The position numbers and the translations under genes are program-made. From assembly GCF_900116865.1 (NCBI RefSeq), contig NZ_FPCD01000001.1, positions 310,001 to 374,000 on the forward strand: a stretch of 64,000 bases of DNA, written 5' to 3'. This document shows positions 9,215-17,110 of the stretch, piece after piece. Source of the DNA: Butyrivibrio sp. M55. Lineage in GTDB: Bacteria; Bacillota; Clostridia; Lachnospirales; Lachnospiraceae. How positions within the stretch are numbered: position 1 is the stretch's first letter; every line of letters begins with the position of its first letter. The notes beneath the pieces were generated by a model. The model had not been told where the DNA came from and did no database searches. It saw only the letters and a list, made by a program, of their open reading frames with translations.

Positions 9215-9514
9215 CTATCTTCGAGACTTATCTTTTGCCTTAATTTTATCCATTGCATCTACAAAGACAAGAATCTCCGCCACAACTTCGTATAACTCGG
9301 GAGGAATCATCTCTCCGATTTCCAGCTTTGAAAGCGTATCTGCGAGCTTACTGTCCTCATGAACCGGGATTTTGTTCTCCTGAGCCTGCTCAATGATCTT
9401 CTCGGCAAGTGCGCCCTTTCCCGAAGCAAGTACTACGGGCGCCCCGTTTTCATTGGGATCGTATCCCAGAGCGACGGCGGTTTTTACTTTTTTGTTTTCA
9501 TCTTTATCTGCCAT
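9215..9514 (-). CDS. FlhB C-terminal-domain-like protein (YlqH/FlhX type)
   Basis: A free-standing 99-residue relative of the cytoplasmic domain of the flagellar export switch protein FlhB. Recognisable stretches are AVALGYDPNENGAPVVLASG and GEMIPPELYEVVAEILVFV. FlhB cleaves itself at NPTH; that motif is absent here and PNEN stands in its place, so this protein should not self-process. The gene follows the YlqG-like gene by 2 bp, matching the ylqG-ylqH order of Bacillus. Whether it serves flagellar export in this organism cannot be decided from the window. Confidence 0.85.
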   Translation of the reverse strand: MADKDENKKVKTAVALGYDPNENGAPVVLASGKGALAEKIIEQAQENKIPVHEDSKLADTLSKLEIGEMIPPELYEVVAEILVFVDAMDKIKAKDKSRR

Positions 9515-9516
9515 AG

Positions 9517-11259
9517 TTACGCCCTCGCATCAAACGAAGCTGTGGAGATCACAGACATCTTATTAACATCAAACATCTCATTCACAGCCATGTCACCTTC
9601 ATCCTTATCATCATGGAGCATCATCTTGACCTGCATGGTATATCCGCGTTTTTCAAGCCTTTCGTTGAGGATATGGATATTGTCATTTATAAGATCAAGA
9701 ACGCTTTCATCCATGACATAGAAGTTTGTGGAAACCTTATTTTCCTTCATCTTAACAAACACGTCAACAGGCCCGAGATTATCCATATCAAGATGCAGAA
9801 CCGCGCTGACCGAACCGTCCTCACTGACTCTTTTATTCTTATTCCTATAGACGTAAAGGTCGCCGTGCGCTTCCTGTCCGCTCATCTGAAGCGGAAGCTG
9901 AACATACTGAAAGATCTGATTAAGCTGATTCATAAAATCAAGGTTGTTCTGCATATTGGTCACAGTGCTTCCAAGCTTTGACTCAGCGCCCAGTGTGTTC
10001 GTGATCGTATCAGACATGCTCTTTAGCTGACTTCCAAGCTTTTGATAAAGCGAAGTCACATTGTCCTTTTTCTCAACATCAAACGGCTTAAGAAGCCAAT
10101 CATCAGCTATGGCATTCTTCAATATCTTTCCGAATTCTTTATGTGAAAAGAGATCCTTAAAAAGAGCCTTAGTTTCATCAGACATGTTCTCTGTATCCGA
10201 AAGCATGGATGACAGTTCTTTTAACAACTCTTTTCCGTCAAACTTGACATCCGTATTTTCGTTAAGGGAAGCCGCCAAATATCTCTCTGTTATCTTTGGG
10301 GAAATATTTAAATTGTTAAGTTTTTGTACGAAATCTTCCCTCGAAATGTCCTCAAAAGGCATTTTTTCAGAATTTTTTGTAAACTCGTCAGCCCTTGCCA
10401 CATCTAAAGAAATGACACCCCTATCATTTTTATCAACAAACTTATCTACATTATCCACAGATGAATTAGCGGTAACACTTGTCTGTTCTCCCGACATCTT
10501 TTCGCTGCTTTCAATGTTCGGTGAAACAATAACCGCACTTTCTTCTGCTTCGTTTTGTAAAGAAGATGATGATCCGGTTGAAGCAAATTCATCTATGATT
10601 CCTTTATAAAGATTAAGAGCCTGATCAATCTTTCCTTCCGATGCAAGCGCATTAAAAGCCTGCGGAAGTTCGTCTGCAAATTCCTGCATCTCATTTATTA
10701 CCTGATGCTCATAATTCTTGTAGTTTTGGTACTGTGAAATGTTGTTTTCGGTAATTGGAATATCAAGACTCTTCATCTCAACAAGTGTTGAAATAGAAGC
10801 ATTCTGAAAAGAAGAAACCACATTGTTCATATCACGGAGCGCATCCTTATTTATCGGAAGGCCTGATTTCATCATACTCTCGACCATAGCAACGCTGTCA
10901 CGTGTAATCGCTATGCCCGCAGCATTTAATGCTTTCTCCGTGCTTAAAGAAACTGCCGTGTTTTCAAAAAGAGGGGTAAGAGAAACTCCGTTTTTAGACA
11001 AGGACTTAACAGCAAAATTCAATGTCTGCCCCTGCCTAAGCCCCATATCCTCAGAGAGTTTGGCGCGTATAACATTATCGCCCAGACTTATATCGGCGTA
11101 TTTCTCGCCGTTTTCCTCAGCTACGGATACAACCGTTCCCTGAATACTGTCGCCTGCCTTAAGCTCGACCGGCTTTCCTTCGGCAGGCTGTAATTTAGTC
11201 TGAACGCCCTCGACGGTAATCGTAGTATTTTGTTGTGATACATTTAAAATACCGCTCAT
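9517..11259 (-). CDS. YlqG-like protein with FliK-type C-terminal domain
   Basis: A 580-residue protein whose last ~110 residues resemble the C-terminal domain of the flagellar hook-length control protein FliK (AVLHLDMDNLGPVDVFVKM, then ILNERLEKRGY). The N-terminal ~60 residues form a small beta-rich domain. The middle is polar, Ser/Asn/Glu-rich and probably disordered. I place the start at the ATG inside the rnhB stop (ATGA overlap), which gives MSGILNVS; a longer frame reaching 11298 would run back into rnhB. Position between rnhB and the YlqH-like gene supports a ylqG-type assignment. Confidence 0.8.
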   Translation of the reverse strand: MSGILNVSQQNTTITVEGVQTKLQPAEGKPVELKAGDSIQGTVVSVAEENGEKYADISLGDNVIRAKLSEDMGLRQGQTLNFAVKSLSKNGVSLTPLFENTAVSLSTEKALNAAGIAITRDSVAMVESMMKSGLPINKDALRDMNNVVSSFQNASISTLVEMKSLDIPITENNISQYQNYKNYEHQVINEMQEFADELPQAFNALASEGKIDQALNLYKGIIDEFASTGSSSSLQNEAEESAVIVSPNIESSEKMSGEQTSVTANSSVDNVDKFVDKNDRGVISLDVARADEFTKNSEKMPFEDISREDFVQKLNNLNISPKITERYLAASLNENTDVKFDGKELLKELSSMLSDTENMSDETKALFKDLFSHKEFGKILKNAIADDWLLKPFDVEKKDNVTSLYQKLGSQLKSMSDTITNTLGAESKLGSTVTNMQNNLDFMNQLNQIFQYVQLPLQMSGQEAHGDLYVYRNKNKRVSEDGSVSAVLHLDMDNLGPVDVFVKMKENKVSTNFYVMDESVLDLINDNIHILNERLEKRGYTMQVKMMLHDDKDEGDMAVNEMFDVNKMSVISTASFDARA

Positions 11260-12017
11260 ATAAAATTCCCTATAAAAGATCTGCGATGAATGGGACAAGG
11301 GCCGTATTTCTTTATGGCGTCGATATGCTCTTTACTTCCGTAGCCTTTATTCGAATCAAATCCATACTCGGGATATTCTTCCGCGTACTTTTTCATGACT
11401 CTGTCTCTCGTAACCTTGGCAATAATACTTGCCGCAGCTATCGACGCACTCTTTGCATCTCCCTTTATTATAGAAATCTGCTTGTACTCTTCAAGCTGGG
11501 GAATATGCACCGCATCGATCAAAAGAGCTCCGGGGTTAACGGAAAGCTCAGAGACCGCCATAGTCATCGCTTCAAAAGTTGCCTGCAAAATGTTTATCTC
11601 ATCTATCCTTTTTTCGGATGCATGTCCTATGCCCACCGCTACAGCTTTTTCCATTATTTCAGAGTATAACTCTTCTCTCTTTTTTTCGGATAATTTCTTG
11701 GAATCGTTAATATATAAAATATCAACATCCTCGGGAAGAATTACAGCCGCAGCATATACGGGTCCCGCCAAAGGGCCCCTTCCTACTTCGTCAATTCCGC
11801 AAAGAAGACCGAACTGCCTGTTCTCATTTTCAAACTTTCTCATTTCCTTGAGTCTGGCAAGTTCTTTTTCTATAGAATCAATGCGCTTTTTTGCCGTATC
11901 AATAAGTTTGCGTACACCAGCTCTCTCATCGCTTTCACACGTCACAATAAAGCTCTTAAGCGCATCGACGGTAACAGATTCATTTAGAACGCTCTTGATG
12001 TCATTAAGAGATTGCAT
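11256..12017 (-). CDS. rnhB: Ribonuclease HII
   Basis: Cleaves RNA in RNA-DNA hybrids and removes misincorporated ribonucleotides. The signature GIDEVGRGPLAGP at residues 74-86 carries the catalytic D76 and E77; further acidic residues follow in the YINDSKKLS and LLIDAV segments. An N-terminal extension of about 65 residues precedes the catalytic domain, as in many Firmicute RnhB proteins. The start overlaps the lepB stop by one base (TAATG) and the stop overlaps the next gene by four, so translation is tightly coupled through this operon. Confidence 0.96.
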   Translation of the reverse strand: MQSLNDIKSVLNESVTVDALKSFIVTCESDERAGVRKLIDTAKKRIDSIEKELARLKEMRKFENENRQFGLLCGIDEVGRGPLAGPVYAAAVILPEDVDILYINDSKKLSEKKREELYSEIMEKAVAVGIGHASEKRIDEINILQATFEAMTMAVSELSVNPGALLIDAVHIPQLEEYKQISIIKGDAKSASIAAASIIAKVTRDRVMKKYAEEYPEYGFDSNKGYGSKEHIDAIKKYGPCPIHRRSFIGNFI

Positions 12018-12556
12018 TACTTCACTCCCCCGATTTTATCAAAGGGGAATATCCTGCACACAACTCTTCCAAGGAACTTATCCTTGCTGATATTTCCGAC
12101 ATTTTCAAATCGGCTGTCCATACTTCTGTTTCGGTTATCTCCCATTACAAAGTATTCATCATCTCCAAGAACAACGTCGTTTATCGCCACTCCCGGATCC
12201 TCGATTACTTCATTTCCGTAGTTTTCCTCAAGCTTCTGACCGTTTACGAAGATATTTCCCTCTTCGTCAATCTTTATAGTCTCTCCGGGAAGTCCGATTA
12301 TTCTCTTTACAAAGAATTCCTTCCCCTGGTTGCCATGCTCATAAGGAAAAACAATTATATCAAATCTCTTTGGTGCACTGAATCTGTAAGAAACCTTCTC
12401 AATGATAAGACTGTCAGCATCCTGCAGCGTAGGCTCCATTGAATGTCCGACTACACGCGTCCTCTGTGCAACAAAAGTTATAAACAAAAAAGTAAGTACA
12501 AATACAACTGCAAGATACAATGCTGTACTCAGTATTTCTTTTAATACATTTTTCAT
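12017..12556 (-). CDS. lepB: Signal peptidase I (first of two)
   Basis: A membrane-anchored serine protease that removes signal peptides from exported proteins. One N-terminal membrane segment (about 8-30) is followed by the catalytic Ser39 in GHSMEPT and general-base Lys84 in FFVKRIIGLPG, then the box GDNRNRSMDSR. At 179 residues it is the short Gram-positive form. It lies between rbgA and rnhB. A second signal peptidase gene on the other side of rbgA is clearly different in sequence. Confidence 0.95.
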   Translation of the reverse strand: MKNVLKEILSTALYLAVVFVLTFLFITFVAQRTRVVGHSMEPTLQDADSLIIEKVSYRFSAPKRFDIIVFPYEHGNQGKEFFVKRIIGLPGETIKIDEEGNIFVNGQKLEENYGNEVIEDPGVAINDVVLGDDEYFVMGDNRNRSMDSRFENVGNISKDKFLGRVVCRIFPFDKIGGVK

Positions 12557-12586
12557 TTCCCCGGTCCCACTCCTTATATTAGTTTT

Positions 12587-13462
12587 TTACTGCGGTCTTT
12601 CAAGTGATATCCTGCCAAGCTTGCCGTTTCTGAAATCATCAAGAAGAAGCGCCGCAGCTCTGTCGATGTCAGGTTCAGCTCCCTGCTTAAAGCATTTTCT
12701 GTTCTCGGCTATGGCAGATAAAATTGCACTGTAATGAGTAGCATACTGCCTATTCTCAAGTTCTTCAACCTGTTCGTCAGTAATGCCGTACTTGTCGGGA
12801 ATAGCATTCTTGTAATTAACTTCAAGAATCTTGATAAGCTCACATGCAAGCTCGCACACATCAAGATTCTCGTCATTCATGGATCCGATAAGTGCAAGGT
12901 GAAGACCAACAGTCTCATCCTCAAACTTAGGCCACAAAATTCCCGGTGTATCGAGAAGCTGCATATTCTTTCCAAGAGAGATCCACTGCTTTCCCTTAGT
13001 AACGCCGGGCTTATTACCTGTCTTGGCAGAAGCCCTTCCTGCAAGTTTATTTATAAAAGTCGACTTTCCGACATTGGGAATTCCGGCAACCATTGCTCTG
13101 ATAGGTCTTCCGACAATTCCGCGCTTTTTATCTCTCTCTATCTTCTCGGCACAGGCTTTCTGAACCAGATCTTTTACCTTGGCTGCCTCATTTCCGGTCT
13201 TGGAATTCATCTCCATTACCAAGGTCTTACCATCACTAAAAGCTTCCTGCCACTTCTTCGTCACGGAAGGATCGGCAAGATCTGCTTTATTCAGTATAAC
13301 AAGCCTGTACTTGTTTTTTCCAAGTTCATCTATATCGGGGTTTCTTCCTGCTGCAGGTATTCTGGCATCAGTCAGTTCTATGATAATATCAATAAGTTTG
13401 ATGTTCTCCTGCATCATCCTTATTGCCTTTGTCATATGCCCCGGGTACCACTGATAATTCAT
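12587..13462 (-). CDS. rbgA: Ribosome biogenesis GTPase RbgA (YlqF)
   Basis: A circularly permuted GTPase that acts late in 50S subunit assembly. The motif order confirms permutation: G4 NKAD (residues 58-61) comes before G1 GIPNVGKS (127-134) and the DTPG segment. The N-terminal WYPGHMTKA is typical of the family. At 291 residues the length is normal. The gene lies between the two signal peptidase genes, near rplS and rnhB as in Bacillus. Confidence 0.96.
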   Translation of the reverse strand: MNYQWYPGHMTKAIRMMQENIKLIDIIIELTDARIPAAGRNPDIDELGKNKYRLVILNKADLADPSVTKKWQEAFSDGKTLVMEMNSKTGNEAAKVKDLVQKACAEKIERDKKRGIVGRPIRAMVAGIPNVGKSTFINKLAGRASAKTGNKPGVTKGKQWISLGKNMQLLDTPGILWPKFEDETVGLHLALIGSMNDENLDVCELACELIKILEVNYKNAIPDKYGITDEQVEELENRQYATHYSAILSAIAENRKCFKQGAEPDIDRAAALLLDDFRNGKLGRISLERPQ

Positions 13463-13491
13463 ATAACCACCATTTTCTTATATGTTTTCTG

Positions 13492-14079
13492 TCAATTGAT
13501 AAATCCGCCGGATCTGCTACCGAATCTAAGCTTAAACCACGCTTTACCGACGATCATATTATCTTTTACAATTCCGATATTAGGACTTCTGGAATCCTCA
13601 CTGCCGTTTCTGTTATCACCAAGAACAAAATATTCTCCGCTACCGAGCGTGATCTCATTATTGGCAATGCCTCCATTTTCCATTTTATCATAATTATCTT
13701 TCTGAATGTTTCCGTTCACATAAAGTTCTCCGTCAATTATCTGAACTCTGTCTCCGGAAGTAGCCACAACTCGCTTAACATAGTAATGAGAATTCACATT
13801 TCCGTTTGGTAAAAAAACTATTACATCATTCTTCTTTGGTCTAAAAACCTTATATGCGGTTCTGTTCACGAGTATTCCCTGTCCGTTTGCGATCGTATCT
13901 TCCATCGAATCTCCGACGTTTCCGATTCGTGTACCGTAAAAATGAACAATCACAAATGCAAGCATAATAGCAATACAGGTTATAATGATCCAGGAAAGGA
14001 TCTCTTTTAGCAGCTTGGGTGTAATAACTCTTTTTTTCTGATAAAAAGAAAGTGTTCGCTTTCTTCGAAACTTAAACAT
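13492..14079 (-). CDS. lepB: Signal peptidase I (second)
   Basis: A second type I signal peptidase with Ser58 in GDSMEDT, Lys102 in YYVKRVVA and the box LGDNRNGSEDSR. The N-terminus is longer and basic (MFKFRRKRT), followed by one membrane segment at about 31-48. I start it at the ATG at 14079, preceded by AGGGGA; a longer frame to 14109 would begin inside the rplS terminator. It is 195 residues. It is the first gene after that terminator and probably heads the lepB-rbgA-lepB-rnhB unit. Two paralogues may divide substrates, but this is inference. Confidence 0.94.
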   Translation of the reverse strand: MFKFRRKRTLSFYQKKRVITPKLLKEILSWIIITCIAIMLAFVIVHFYGTRIGNVGDSMEDTIANGQGILVNRTAYKVFRPKKNDVIVFLPNGNVNSHYYVKRVVATSGDRVQIIDGELYVNGNIQKDNYDKMENGGIANNEITLGSGEYFVLGDNRNGSEDSRSPNIGIVKDNMIVGKAWFKLRFGSRSGGFIN

Positions 14080-14097
14080 ATATGATCCCCTATTATA

Positions 14098-14133
14098 GAA
14101 AAAAGGCAATTACTACTAAAAGTAACTGCCTTT
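14098..14133 (-). terminator. rplS terminator
   Basis: A 13-bp imperfect inverted repeat, AAAGGCAATTACT (14102-14114) with AGTAACTGCCTTT (14121-14133), lies 9 bp after the rplS stop and ends in a run of T on the minus strand. It isolates rplS from the downstream signal peptidase gene. Confidence 0.88.
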
Positions 14134-14142
14134 CCTAACCAA

Positions 14143-14493
14143 TTATCTGGTAACAAGTTCCTTAACCTTAGCCTTCTTACCTGTAAGACCCTTAAGGTAG
14201 TTAAGCTTAGCTCTTCTAACCTTACCTCTTCTAACAACCTCTACCTTCTCAACGATAGGTGAGTGAAGGGGCCATGTCTTCTCAACGCCAACACCATAAG
14301 ATTCTTTTCTTACTGTAAATGTTGTACGGTTGCTTCCACCCTGGATCTTCTTAACAGTTCCTTCGAAAACCTGAACTCTTTCACGGTTTCCTTCCTTGAT
14401 CTTAGCGTGTACTCTTACAGTATCACCAGTGTTGAACTGAGGCGCATTAGCGTTCAGCTGCTCTTTCTCGAGCTCTTCGATAATTGTACTCAT
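14143..14493 (-). CDS. rplS: 50S ribosomal protein L19
   Basis: L19 sits at the interface of the ribosomal subunits. Its 116 residues show the family stretches [26 protein letters not shown] and [16 protein letters not shown], with a basic C-terminus. It has its own promoter and terminator, so it is a one-gene transcript. In Bacillus it directly follows trmD. Here the nucleoside operon lies between the two. Confidence 0.98.
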   Translation of the reverse strand: MSTIIEELEKEQLNANAPQFNTGDTVRVHAKIKEGNRERVQVFEGTVKKIQGGSNRTTFTVRKESYGVGVEKTWPLHSPIVEKVEVVRRGKVRRAKLNYLKGLTGKKAKVKELVTR

Positions 14494-14602
14494 ATCTTTT
14501 CTCCTATTAAATGGACGTTCTTAATACAAAAACTTAGTAACAGAGGACCGTCTGATTTTTACAACGCAAAATATAATAACACGAAATCATAGTAAAAGTC
14601 AA
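14494..14602 (-). promoter_or_regulatory. rplS promoter and leader
   Basis: On the minus strand TTGACT (14597-14602) and TATTAT (14573-14578) are spaced 18 bp. The -35 box overlaps the end of cdd. The predicted leader of about 70 nt contains GACG and CGTC segments that could pair around a 30-nt loop. L19 leaders that bind the protein are known in Firmicutes, but I could not match this one to the consensus by eye, so the RNA element is only a possibility. Confidence 0.55.
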
Positions 14603-15021
14603 CCCAAAACATCCTTAGGGCCGAATCTTTCGGGCAACATCTGAGGCAAAGTATAAACTTTGTACTCATCTTCCGACTTTGCGATTATTATTATAAAATC
14701 ATCATCGCAAAATTCGCTCATAACCTGTCTGCAAACGCCGCAAGGGAAACAATACTCAAGTTCCTCTGCATCTGAGGCGCCTCCGATAATAGCTATAGCT
14801 GTAAATTCCCTGACATTTTCGCTGATAGCCTTGAAAAAAGCTGTTCTCTCAGCACATATTGTAGGCGTATACGAGGCGTTCTCTATATTGCACCCCGTAT
14901 ATACCTGTCCGTTCTTTGCAAGAAGAGCCGCTCCGACATTAAACTTTGAATAAGGAGTATATGAAATCTTCCTCATTCCGGCAGCTTTGGAAATAAGCTC
15001 TTTTATAATCTTCTCATCCAT
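14599..15021 (-). CDS. cdd: Cytidine deaminase
   Basis: Deaminates cytidine and deoxycytidine to the uridines. The zinc site is visible: C56 and catalytic E58 in TICAERT, and C94 and C97 in PCGVCRQV. At 140 residues it is the usual homotetrameric type. It is the last gene of the nucleoside operon, 14 bp after the second permease, and converts imported cytidine to uridine, the substrate of the phosphorylase at the operon start. Confidence 0.96.
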   Translation of the reverse strand: MDEKIIKELISKAAGMRKISYTPYSKFNVGAALLAKNGQVYTGCNIENASYTPTICAERTAFFKAISENVREFTAIAIIGGASDAEELEYCFPCGVCRQVMSEFCDDDFIIIIAKSEDEYKVYTLPQMLPERFGPKDVLG

Positions 15022-15035
15022 AACAACGCTTCCTT

Positions 15036-15977
15036 TTATCTGGATCCCTTATCGTAAGGAATACCCTCAGCCTTAGGCGCACGTGAATTTGCAGATGTAA
15101 ATGCAAGCACGATAAGTGAGATGATATATGGCATCATGTTGTATACAGAACCCGGAATATTCAGTGCCGCAAGGAAATCAAAGCCTGAATATACATTTGA
15201 AAGAGCTCTGAAGAATCCGAACAACAACGCTGCAAGTCCGATATTTACAGGTTTCCACTGACCAAAGATCATAACCGCAAGTGCAAGGAAACCAAATCCC
15301 GCAACACCGTTCTCAAACTTCCACTCACTAACACCCGCAGTGATGTAAACAATTCCGCCTACACCCGCAAGCATTCCTGAAATAAGAACACCTGCCCAGC
15401 GCATTGTATAAACATTGATACCTACGCTGTCTGCAGCCTGAGGATGCTCACCGCAGGCCATAAGTCTCAAGCCGAATCTGGTCTTGTAGAGAATTACATA
15501 TGCACAAACAAGTGCTATAAAAGCAACAAGCATGAACCAGTTAAACTGGAACTTACCGATGTTTACAACAAGTGCTTTCTTTGCTTCAACATACTGTACT
15601 GTTGAAGATACGTTATTGGGGTCTTCAATAATATTGATAGACTTTGCAATAACAGTTGCAGCTGCAGCAGCAAGCAAGTTAAGCGCTGTTCCTACAAGTG
15701 TCTGATCAGCCTTAAAGTTGATGCAGGCAAAAGCAAGAAGCATTGAATAAACAGCACCGCACAATACAGATATAACAAGTACCGCAAGTACAATAAGGAT
15801 CTTAGGAAGTGAAGGATCGATATACTTAAGAGTAAGCGCTCCTCCGAGAGCTCCCATAACCATTATTCCTTCAAGTCCGAGGTTGATAACACCTGAATGC
15901 TCAGAGAAGCATCCGCCAAGAGCAACGAGTATCAAAACCGAGGCAAACAAAAGTGTATATTGAAGAAGTAATACCAT
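15036..15977 (-). CDS. Nucleoside ABC transporter permease (BPD_transp_2 family, second subunit)
   Basis: A hydrophobic 313-residue permease of about eight to ten membrane segments. The stretch GCFSEHSGVINLGLEGIMVMGAL is the signature of the second permease of BMP-type nucleoside importers (compare NupQ of Bacillus). Its start overlaps the end of the other permease, so the two are coupled and form a heterodimeric channel. Context with the BMP lipoprotein, cdd and uridine phosphorylase supports ribonucleoside import. Confidence 0.92.
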   Translation of the reverse strand: MVLLLQYTLLFASVLILVALGGCFSEHSGVINLGLEGIMVMGALGGALTLKYIDPSLPKILIVLAVLVISVLCGAVYSMLLAFACINFKADQTLVGTALNLLAAAAATVIAKSINIIEDPNNVSSTVQYVEAKKALVVNIGKFQFNWFMLVAFIALVCAYVILYKTRFGLRLMACGEHPQAADSVGINVYTMRWAGVLISGMLAGVGGIVYITAGVSEWKFENGVAGFGFLALAVMIFGQWKPVNIGLAALLFGFFRALSNVYSGFDFLAALNIPGSVYNMMPYIISLIVLAFTSANSRAPKAEGIPYDKGSR

Positions 15978-17110
15978 TATTTGTTACCTCCTTCTGCATT
16001 ATTCTTTTTATTTCTGATCCTGCTGTTTAAGAAGAACTTAAAGAAAAGTACAAAACCGCAGAGATAGATGATGATCGCTGATATAAAGTCAGAGATCTGT
16101 GAAGGATATGCGTTCTTATCAAGATATGATCCTCCACTTGTAATGTGCTGTATAAAGTATGAAGCAAATATTGTTCCGATAGGATCAAGTCCTCCAAGGA
16201 ACGTAGCTGCGATACCGTTAAAGCCCATTCCCGGAACAGATGACTGTGTCACAGACCACTGCTCGTATCCTGTAAGGAAAAGGAAAGCTGCTCCGATTCC
16301 AGCAAGCGCACCGCCGATAAAGAGTGTCAAAATAACATTTCTCTTCTCTTTCATACCGCTGTACTTTGCTGCATCCTTTGCAATTCCGGTAGCCTTGATC
16401 TCATAACCGAAAACAGTCATTGAAAGAACAACCTTAAGAAGGATTGCAATGATAACGGCAAGAGGAATTGCTATAGTAACGTATTTATTGTTTGAAAAGA
16501 GCTTCTCAAGTCCAAGTGAAGGCAAAACAGCTGAAGCGTTTGTCTTCTCAATCGAAACCGTATATGGGCTGGCTGTCTCTTTTACACAATTAAGCATCAT
16601 ATTAACCGTATAAAGTCCGATCCAGTTAAGCATGATACCTGAAATTACTTCATTAACATTAAGATATGCCTTGAGCACACCTACGAAAACTCCGTAAACT
16701 CCGCCTGCAATAAGAGCTGCAAAAAGGCACACATGCCAGGGAAGTCCGAGCTTAAGTGCACAATAAAGTGATGCTCCCGCTCCGACTACATACTGTCCGG
16801 CTGCTCCGATATTGAAAAGGCCTGCCTGATAACAGAACTGAATTGAAAGTGCACACATAAGAAGCGGAGCCGCCTTTACAAGTGTATTTCCGCAATACTT
16901 AAGCGCAGCTGCCTTTGTAGGATAAGTAAAATAGTTCTTTATAATAGTTATAATGGCATCTGTAGCACCCTGTGCATTTATAAAAAGAAGTGCTATATAG
17001 CCGATAAAAAGACCTACAATAATACAAAGAAGTGATGCAATTATTGACTGAACAGCGGGCTTAGACAAAAAGCTCTCTTTTTCAGCCGTTTTCTTAATCT
17101 CTGCTGACAT
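15977..17110 (-). CDS. Nucleoside ABC transporter permease (BPD_transp_2 family, first subunit)
   Basis: A 377-residue permease with an N-terminal cytoplasmic tail and about eight to ten membrane segments. The stretch FCYQAGLFNIGAAGQYVVGAG is characteristic of the first permease subunit of these importers (compare NupP). It is coupled at its start to the ATPase stop and at its stop to the second permease, each with a one-base overlap. Confidence 0.92.
   Translation of the reverse strand: MSAEIKKTAEKESFLSKPAVQSIIASLLCIIVGLFIGYIALLFINAQGATDAIITIIKNYFTYPTKAAALKYCGNTLVKAAPLLMCALSIQFCYQAGLFNIGAAGQYVVGAGASLYCALKLGLPWHVCLFAALIAGGVYGVFVGVLKAYLNVNEVISGIMLNWIGLYTVNMMLNCVKETASPYTVSIEKTNASAVLPSLGLEKLFSNNKYVTIAIPLAVIIAILLKVVLSMTVFGYEIKATGIAKDAAKYSGMKEKRNVILTLFIGGALAGIGAAFLFLTGYEQWSVTQSSVPGMGFNGIAATFLGGLDPIGTIFASYFIQHITSGGSYLDKNAYPSQISDFISAIIIYLCGFVLFFKFFLNSRIRNKKNNAEGGNK

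Noticed and set aside
12734..13693. Long open frame on the plus strand (319 residues)
   Set aside because: It lies opposite rbgA and the second lepB, which have clear catalytic motifs; the frame itself has no motif, no ribosome site and cysteine-rich shadow composition.
14494..14572. A confirmed L19 leader RNA
   Set aside because: Only a short GACG/CGTC pairing is visible; I could not match the known leader consensus, so it is noted only as a possibility in the promoter entry.
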